Assembly (NCBI GenBank): GCA_023105745.1
Contig: JALGQZ010000006.1
Span: 34,737,686 to 34,801,685 of the forward strand
Length of the DNA: 64,000 bases
Direction: 5' to 3'
Origin: Austropuccinia psidii
Taxonomy: Eukaryota; Basidiomycota; Pucciniomycetes; Pucciniales; Sphaerophragmiaceae
The stretch's first letter is position 1, and each line of letters begins with the position of its first letter. Positions 57,651 to 64,000 of this stretch are shown piece by piece. Below the pieces are notes generated by a model. It searched no databases. It was not told the origin of the DNA and was given only the letters and a program-made list of their open reading frames with translations. Both the position numbers and the translations under genes were made by a program.

Positions 57651-58891
57651 CTAGTTATCTATACCCAAGTCATCAAAAGTTCTCTGGAAATCATTTATCA
57701 ACTCATCTTCATACCAGGCAAATTTTGCAGCCATTTCTTCAGAAGCAGTACCTGGAATCGTCCTGTCATTGGCATACATAATCACCTCTCTGCTATTTCT
57801 ATCAACTCTCCTGAACAATCTGGCCACAGCATCTTGATTTTCACTAGCCGCGTTGGGATCTTCTCTGGTAACCCGGATAGGCCAACGTTCTCTTCTTTGG
57901 AATACTTGAGCGGCAGGAAACGGCAAAGGGGACAATCCATCTCTTCTTCTGCTGGAGCTGGCCACAGGTTGGAGTTGACGGGAGGTGTTTATGGGTGAGT
58001 TTCTGGGCTGTTGAACTGGAGATGATCTTACTGCTGGATTCAAGGCAGGCCTGGTGGTGTGGGAAGTAGTTGGTGATGGAGGAGGAAGGGTTGTAGGAAT
58101 TGAAGCAAGCATTGGTTGGAAGGTTCTTGGAGTGCTGGGAATCACTTGGCTTTGGAATCTGTGGTTGGCAAGAGGTTGAGAAGAGGAATTGCTGGATGGA
58201 TGGCCACTTGAATGAGGGATAACTTGAACTTCTTCACCATCCAACTCATCACTTCCTTCAGCATCTGGATCTGATGGGGAATCAACAATTCTTCTTAGCT
58301 TCTTCACTACTTTCACCACTCCATCAGCATTGGTCCTTGAAATGGGAATTTCTGAGCTGTAGTGGATGGGCCTACCACCAATCGGAATGGGCCCTCCAAC
58401 ATTAGTCCATCTGGCCACATCCCTCTGCCTAGAACCAGTCACTACATCAAAATATCAGCATCAATTCAACCAAGAAATGCGAATCACTCACATTGAGAAA
58501 AGCCAGAAGTGGCATCAGGGGTAGGTTCCTCAAGAATGGGGAATTCCTGCGCATAAGGCCCATCCTTCCTACTCCATAAGTGCCTCCTCACCTGGGACAA
58601 AGTTGATCCGGTACGGCGGCAAGGCTTCTTCCCAATAAAGCAGAAATGGCATTTTGACGATCGAGGATTGTAATGTTGAAAGCAATCCTTCCCCCTGGCC
58701 AAACACTCAGTACAGGCAGGATCAAGAACTTCAACTGCTCTGAACCCATCATATGTTTGGGAGGGGTCAAAATGGCCAGAAGACTCCATGGAGGGAGAAG
58801 ACAATCGACTGAAGACGCCAGAACCATGAAGAACAGACGGTGGCGGTGCAGAAGGGGAAGATTCAGTGAGTTCAGTCAGTTTGGAACTCAT
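57651..58891 (-). CDS. Antisense zinc-cluster gene carried by element C (396 aa)
   Basis: Exon 1 is 58492-58891 (MSSKLTELTESSP), intron 58442-58491 (50 bp, GTGAGT..TAG), exon 2 is 57651-58441. The spliced frame is intact. The zinc motif CTECLARGKDC ... CHFCFIGKKPC has spacing C-x2-C-x6-C-x10-C-x2-C-x6-C, as in fungal Zn(II)2Cys6 clusters, followed by Arg-rich RRTGSTLSQVRRHLWSRK. The middle is Ser/Pro-rich and low complexity, and the C-terminus is helical (LFRRVDRNSREVIMYANDRT, DELINDFQRTFDDLG). It lies between pol and the 3' LTR, opposite to them, like antisense accessory ORFs of some plant Ty3 elements. Same architecture as gene F1. It could regulate its element or be a captured host gene. 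DNA binding is inferred, not shown. Confidence 0.75.
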
Positions 58892-59239
58892 AACTGAAGA
58901 AAGTGCAAGCAGAAGATTCAAGACGTCAGAATCAATCCACTCCACATCAAGAAAAAAAAGTTGACTCAAGGAACTGGGGCCATAACTCAATTATGCCCCA
59001 CCTCAAAGCCTCTAAGGTGAAGGTTCACACCCCTTTGGGGCTGAACTCATCACCCAGGGCCTCCCCTGCAACTTTGGGGGAGGCCAAGATCTTGATGGTC
59101 CTGGACCCCTTCAATGGATCCAGGCCATATATGGTGAAATTTGGAATGGGGCCATTTTTGGGCCCCTTGGTCACCCTGGGTCCCCAGTAAATTTGGGCCC
59201 AGGGGCTCCATTTTGGTCCTGGGGGCCTCCAATAGCCCC

Positions 59240-59371
59240 CACGGACCGCGGACCGCGGCGTATGGCCCACGGACCGCAGACCACGGCGTACGGTCCACGG
59301 CCCACGGACCGCAGACCGCGGCGTACGGTCCACGGCCCACGGCCCACGGACCGCGGCCCGCGGACCGTAGG
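59240..59371. repeat. GC-rich CGGACCGCGG/CGTACGGTCCACGG repeat block
   Basis: About 130 bp of short tandem and palindromic units (ACGGACCGCGG, CGGCGTACGGTCCACGGCCC) with very high CpG in an otherwise AT-rich element. It lies 350-480 bp upstream of the antisense gene's start codon. Open frames through it are repeat artefacts. Confidence 0.85.
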
Positions 59372-59944
59372 ACCCCAAGACATCAAAAAGGCCTATTATG
59401 GCCAAAAAACCCAGAAAATCAAAAAAATTGCCCTGATCACCAAAACACCCAGCAAGGCCAAAAAGGCCATAAAAATCAAGATACATCAAGATCACTCAAG
59501 ATGGAGGCCACAGTCCAAAACCCACTGGGAGGGCTGCCTGAGGCCAATTCCTTGGATCATGGGGACAAGACCCCTTGGAGGTTCATTGAATGGATTAAGT
59601 CTGGGCCAATGAGTACAAGTCATATACTCATTGGGCACCAATTTTTGAGCACAAGTGCTCAATGGTCTTTATTCTGGGATATATCCCAAGGCCACATCCC
59701 AAGACATGGCTGATTGAATCAAAAGAAAAGAAATTGCATACTCTGGAAGGAATACTCACTCAAACTTGAAAAAAAAGGGGGGAATCAATTGAACTTGGCA
59801 GGGAAGAAGTAATGAAGGATTTTCAGGATAATGGTCAAGAGGAAAGAAAATTAAAAAAAAGAAAATTTTTGAAAAAATGTGGGGATATTGAGATGCCACT
59901 CAACAGTGGCAGGGTATTATGGTGTTCAGGAGCCCACCAGTTTC

Positions 59945-59957
59945 AAGAGGGGGATAC
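59945..59957 (+). other. Polypurine tract of element C
   Basis: AGAGGGGGATAC directly before the 3' LTR at 59958. Confidence 0.7.
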
Positions 59958-60725
59958 TGTAACAACCATCCATCAGGGGTAAGGGTATTCATTCATACGC
60001 CCACTCAAACACCCCAAATCAGCAAATCCAGTATCTGCATCAGCATGCAGTTTCAGCAATCTTCATTCTGAAACATGCATACAGCTTGGTACCTCAATAC
60101 AGCCTGTCAATACCTGTACAGGCTGGATTCACCCAATACAGTTTCAATACACCAATATGGAACTGTATGATCACTCAAATACACCACACCTCTTGTACAG
60201 GTTCTGTACAGCTGTACAGGACCTGTATTGGCCAGACTCAATTCAAATCATCCAGTATTCTCATGAAAACTCTTCCTCTGGATCAGGGCTGGTGATTCTC
60301 ACATATACCAGCCCCTCTTCCTCCCCCCTGGGGACTTTTCCCCAGTTAATTAATTTAGTTGATTTATTATTATCTGAATATTCTTATCCTTATATTTTGG
60401 GTATTATATTTATTTAATCTTAAGTTAGTCTTTGCCTTTTTTCTTTCTTCGCCTGTACAGTATGAGTTGGGTGGCCATATCCTTATTAACCCTTCTCCTT
60501 CCATTCTGACAGGTTGAAACAGTGGACTTGGACTTGTTTGTGGTTGGCTCTTCTATTTCTTATTCTTATTTCTTTTGTTGCTGCTTTTCTTATATTCATT
60601 CTTTTAGTAATTCATCTTTAACACTCTTAAGTGTATCTCATCTTATCTTATCTTTGAGCCCTCCATAAGTGAGTCCCAGTTTACTGAGTGCCAGGCCCTC
60701 TTCACTTCGAAGAGCCCCTGTGACA
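59958..60725 (+). repeat. 3' LTR of element C (768 bp)
   Basis: Direct repeat of 40224-40991 with about four substitutions by eye, followed by GATGC. Confidence 0.95.
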
Positions 60726-60897
60726 GATGCCCACCCCCATCAAGATCATGCACGTAACCACAGGCCACCCCCCTTTTGGCCTGTTGCTGCCACTCATATA
60801 AGTTCCCCACCTGCGCTTATTCCTCTTCATTCCCTTTAGCTAACCCTTCCTGATCATATAATTCCCAACTGTCCCCAAATAATTTAAAATAGCCATC

Positions 60898-63330
60898 ATG
60901 TCAACCCCTTCACAACCACTTTGCATTGGGATGATTAATATTCGTATTCAAATAAATAGTGATATAACCTTAAAGCCTGAGAATTCCCACTTAGGTTCTT
61001 GGATTATCCTATGGCACAATCAGCACAACATATTCGTATATCTCCCAAATCACCAGCATGCTATTGGCTCTCTCCCGGGAACCCTTTCCGAAACGTTGAT
61101 ACCATTCCTTGGGGCACCAAAAACGTTCATGCACTGTGGTCCTGGTGGGGCATAGATTAAAAATTGCCAATCCAATCCTACTCAAATATTATTTGTTGAG
61201 GGAGTATTTATGACTGATGCCAATGATCCCTCCTCATCTCAGAAACCCAATCTAGCATTGATGTTCTTCACATGGTATCCAAACATTCTATTCATAATGG
61301 AAAGCTTTTGAACACAAGATTTCAAGCTTAAAATGCCCAAAGAATATGACTGTACTACTCATTGTCAATGTCAACTCTTTACTCCGACATTTCCCGCTTC
61401 AAACTCGATGCCTGCTTCATATCCTGCTGTTTCATCATTGATTTCCAAGCAAAAACTGATACAATTACCCAGTGGATCAGACCTCCCCATGATAACCCCG
61501 CTCCATGCCATTATTCAAACCCCCCTCCTCCCTCATCAAAAGACCGGACTAGCTTTTCTCTGGGATCGAGAAATCCCCAATGGCCAATCAGCCCGTAACC
61601 TTTGGGCAACCTCACCCCCAGGATCCACTTTTAATGCCAGGAACATCATTACAAACAAGGTCGTTAGCTCATTTGAATCCCTTTCGACCAATACCCCTCT
61701 TGGAGGACTGCTTGCTGATGATATGGGATTAGGTAAAACCATTCAGGCCATTGCTCTAATTGGTACCTCCAAGGAGCGGATGATTGCAAACCCCCATCGC
61801 TCCACACCCACCATGATCATCTGCCCCCCTTGCTTAATTACCAACTGGCAATCAGAAATGTCCAAGCATGCTCAGGCTGGAGCACTGCATGCCAAAATCT
61901 ACCATGGTCCCACTCGTTACTCATTATCCCAAGCCAACATTTTAAAATATGATATCATCATCACTTCTTACAATACTATCACCCAAGAATTTAAGCAAAC
62001 CAATCCCTCTACATCATTCATTTTTCAAATCAATTGGCATCGTATAATCTTGGATGAAGCACAGTGAGTGGCTGAGCTTAAATGATTCAAATTACCTTTT
62101 ATATCCAATAACCCTTGCCCCCTCTTATAGCTATATTCGCTCTCAATACACTGCCACTCACCGTGCCATTAATAGCCTCCTTTCATCCCGTCGAATATGT
62201 TTAACGGGCACAGCTATTCACAACACCATTTATGACCTTTTGGGCATAATATCATTCATCACTCAACCCCAGAGCGCCGATCAAGATAACTGGTCACCAT
62301 TCATCCTGAGTAGTCTTTCAAAAGGTTGCAATGATATTTTGCATTTGGCATTGCGGCATTTAAGTTTGTGCCGCACCAAAACCACACATCTCGAATCCCT
62401 CCCAACTATTACCCATCATTATGAGCTGCTCCCACTCAACCCGACCATGCAGCAAGAATATTCCACATTATATGAAGAATTCCTATCATCCAAAAGCAAA
62501 GGACCAGGAGATTTTTTCAGAAATATTAATAAGCTGCGAATATGTTGTAACCATCACATCATGCTTAACACAATTGCGGAGGCGGAGTTGGAAGACCCCG
62601 AGGGCAGGAGCACTCAGGATAACTCCCCAACAATCACACGAACTATTGTGGATGTGGAAACATGCATGTTGAGTAGTAAAATTGCACACCTCCTACAAAG
62701 CTTAATGAAGAACAAACAAACAAGGTGTGGTCCAACCAAATCGGTGGTTTATACCCAATGGACCCAATTTCTAGATTTGTGCGTTAATTCTAATATGCAT
62801 CGATTACCAATTGACTCCATCTGACTTTTTTATATTTTAGAATCGGTATTGCTCTTGCCCATTGCTCTATCCTTTCAGCACGAATTGATGGAGCAATTAC
62901 ACCATGAGCGCAGGACAAGGCGCTTGAGAATTTCTTCAATAATCCTGAATGTGAAGTACTCATTGCATCCATTGCCGCGGCTGGAACTGGCCTCAATATA
63001 ACTTGTGCTAATATAGTCTATTTAATGGTGAGGGGCCCCCCAAAATTCTCCCCTGATTTTTGGACCCTGACATCCACATTTCCAGGAGCCCAATTGGAAC
63101 CCAGCCATTGAGGCTCAGGCTGTTGATCGTCTACATCGTATTGGCCAACAACGACCTGTACAGGTCATCCACTATATCACTCCTCATTCAGTTGAGGTCA
63201 ACATGAGGAAGGTACCTTTCAAGCTCATCTTTCACTTGATTGTATTACTATTCTGAAATCCTTCCTTATGGGAATGCCATATTCCAATCACCAATAGGTC
63301 CAAGAAAAGAAAAAATCATTAACTGCGTGA
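60898..63330 (+). pseudogene. SNF2/Rad5-type helicase-like ATPase, three in-frame stops
   Basis: Exon 1 (60898-62063) starts MSTPSQPLCIGM. Introns at 62064-62130, 62779-62840, 63028-63085 and 63212-63297 are all GT..AG. The first restores DEAHYIRS from an apparent DEAQ stop. Helicase motifs in order: PLLPHQKTGLAFLWDRE, LADDMGLGKT (ATP binding), TMIICPPCLITNWQ, DIIITSYNTI, DEAH, CLTGTAIHN, then the C-lobe SVVYTQWTQFLDL, SILSARIDGAITP, AAAGTGLNIT, NWNPAIEAQAVDRLHRIGQQ. No RING domain was seen between the lobes. In-frame stops: TAG 61153-61155, TGA near 61309, TGA 62905-62907 (Arg expected). The gene may end at TGA 63328. Family role: DNA-translocating ATPase in repair or remodelling. Element C sits 172 bp upstream of its ATG. 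Confidence 0.85.
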
Positions 63331-63600
63331 GCCTTACTGATATTATATAATTTGTGATTGACAAAGTTGATAACTCCTGTTGACTCTGGCACAGGTCCAC
63401 AATTATGAACACCATGAGCTGGATCGAACTTCTTCAATACTTCCTCAATGAAAATGAGCAATAGAGTATTATTGCTAAGGGAGACGGTGATACATTTCAA
63501 TTCATATTGTCTATATTCTAACATATTTAGCAAGTTGTTGCATCCTTAAGAGATAATAATCAGATTTTATTACACCTGCACAAATAATTCACAAAATTTT

Positions 63601-63631
63601 AATTCGTCACAGTGCTATACCGTGACAAATT
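63601..63631. terminator. Hairpin between two convergent coding regions
   Basis: AATTCGTCAC, an 11-nt loop, then GTGACAAATT: a 10-bp stem with one mismatch, between the end of the helicase pseudogene (+) and the end of the next coding fragment (-). It could mark a 3' end or be a small mobile remnant. Low certainty. Confidence 0.35.
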
Positions 63632-63637
63632 ACTAAG

Positions 63638-63999
63638 TTATTGCAGAGCATCACCATTCGGCCTAATAACTGGCATGTCAAGTATTTTGAGGGCACTAGT
63701 CTGCATCTTACTACAGCCTTTGAGCCAATCTTGATCAAATACCTGATATGATAGGCCTTCCGGAATGTCACCATCATCTGTCAATCGTAATTCTGGCAAT
63801 CTATCAATAGTTTTTTTACCCTTTTTTTAATCCGATTACAAAACTCTATGTCTCTATCCATTTTCAATACCAAATCATTAAATAACTGGGAGCGCCAGCG
63901 TAATCCCACTTTGCGGTAAACTTGACGGCCATTTTCCCGTACCTCCTCAGTATCTGAGCATACTCGAGGGTCATTGAATTGTGATGCTAGAATGGGAAA
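63638..63999 (-). pseudogene. C-terminal fragment of an unknown protein, frameshifted, runs off the window
   Basis: Minus strand from 63999 is open as FPILASQFNDPRVCSDTEEV... RKVGLRWRSQLFNDLVLKMD. After a homopolymer A run (about 63812-63827) the coding sense continues one frame over as IDRLPELRLTDDGDIPEGL... YQVFDQDWLKGCSKMQ... ILDMP and stops TAA at 63638. Neither half alone is long, but together they read as one acidic and basic, non-repetitive protein. Family not recognised. It might belong to a transposase-like protein. The frameshift could be real or a homopolymer error. Confidence 0.5.
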
Positions 64000-64000
64000 T

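Larger units (their letters stand above)
40224..60725 (+). mobile_element. Ty3/gypsy chromovirus element C (10.4 kb without its insert)
   Basis: LTRs 40224-40991 and 59958-60725, both 768 bp, with about four differences by eye. Target duplications are GACGC (40219-40223) and GATGC (60726-60730), one change. It has gag, a -1 related pol with protease, RT, RNase H, integrase and chromodomain, and an antisense gene between pol and the 3' LTR. Element D (44823-54921) is inserted at the start of the RNase H region. Removing D plus one CTACC restores an open frame through LPTIVETDAS. C was intact until that insertion. Confidence 0.95.

Noticed and set aside
59025..59713. Several 70-190-codon ORFs on both strands
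   Set aside because: All run through the GC-rich repeat block and consist of repeated GPR/TDR words.
1..64000. tRNA, rRNA or other structural RNA genes
   Set aside because: No cloverleaf with A and B boxes and no rRNA core sequence was seen on reading. A dedicated scan was not possible.

Overview
This window is from a eukaryotic, AT-rich, transposon-saturated genome. Three things point to a rust fungus (Pucciniales): short GT-AG introns (41-86 bp), large chromodomain-type Ty3/gypsy elements, and a Tet-like 2OG-Fe(II) oxygenase of the kind expanded in rusts. The Gag-Pol sequences look to me like those of Austropuccinia psidii (myrtle rust). That species call is recognition from memory, not a search. 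I found no tRNA, rRNA or CRISPR. Almost every base belongs to a mobile element or a decayed gene, and the interest lies in how these are nested.

Layout. 1-4860: remnant of a minus-strand Ty3 element (G), cut by the window edge. 4861-12197: a decayed zinc-cluster gene copy with its upstream region (F2, plus strand), split by a solo LTR (5467-11285), which is itself split by a decayed copy of a second mobile unit (E1, about 6426-10829). 12198-28548: an old Ty3 element (B) whose leader holds a ~172-bp tandem array and a 486-bp TIR element with an 8-bp target duplication. B is split in its RNase H region by a related Ty3 element (A, 18824-28495, 5-bp duplication TATTT). 29199-35920: the well preserved unit E2. 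It has a 51-bp minisatellite, a large inverted repeat, an intact four-exon gene X (667 aa, unknown family), a broken Tet-like oxygenase gene and a 40-bp minisatellite, with GGCATGCC-centred palindromes after each gene. 36331-40223: zinc-cluster gene F1 (minus) and its long upstream region. 40224-60725: Ty3 chromovirus C, with 768-bp LTRs, a putative -1 frameshift signal between gag and pol, a putative self-priming site and an antisense zinc-cluster gene. C is split by Ty3 element D (44823-54921, 1839-bp LTRs, 5-bp duplication CTACC), which has one intact 1974-codon gag-pol frame. 60898-63330: SNF2/Rad5-type helicase pseudogene. 63638-64000: end of an unknown minus-strand coding fragment.

How it fits together. 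D and C look recent: by eye 2 LTR differences in 1839 bp and 4 in 768 bp. Element A is damaged by a few stops, and B, E1, F2 and G are strongly decayed. The decayed copy E1 has lost many CpG sites that E2 retains, and one or two disabling stops fit CGA-to-TGA. This is what deamination of methylated CpG would leave, in a genome that also carries a Tet-like oxygenase gene on a repeated unit. The most novel points are the E unit (gene X plus Tet-like gene), a conserved overprinted ORF at the gag start of A and D, the antisense zinc-cluster gene inside C, and C's translation and priming signals.
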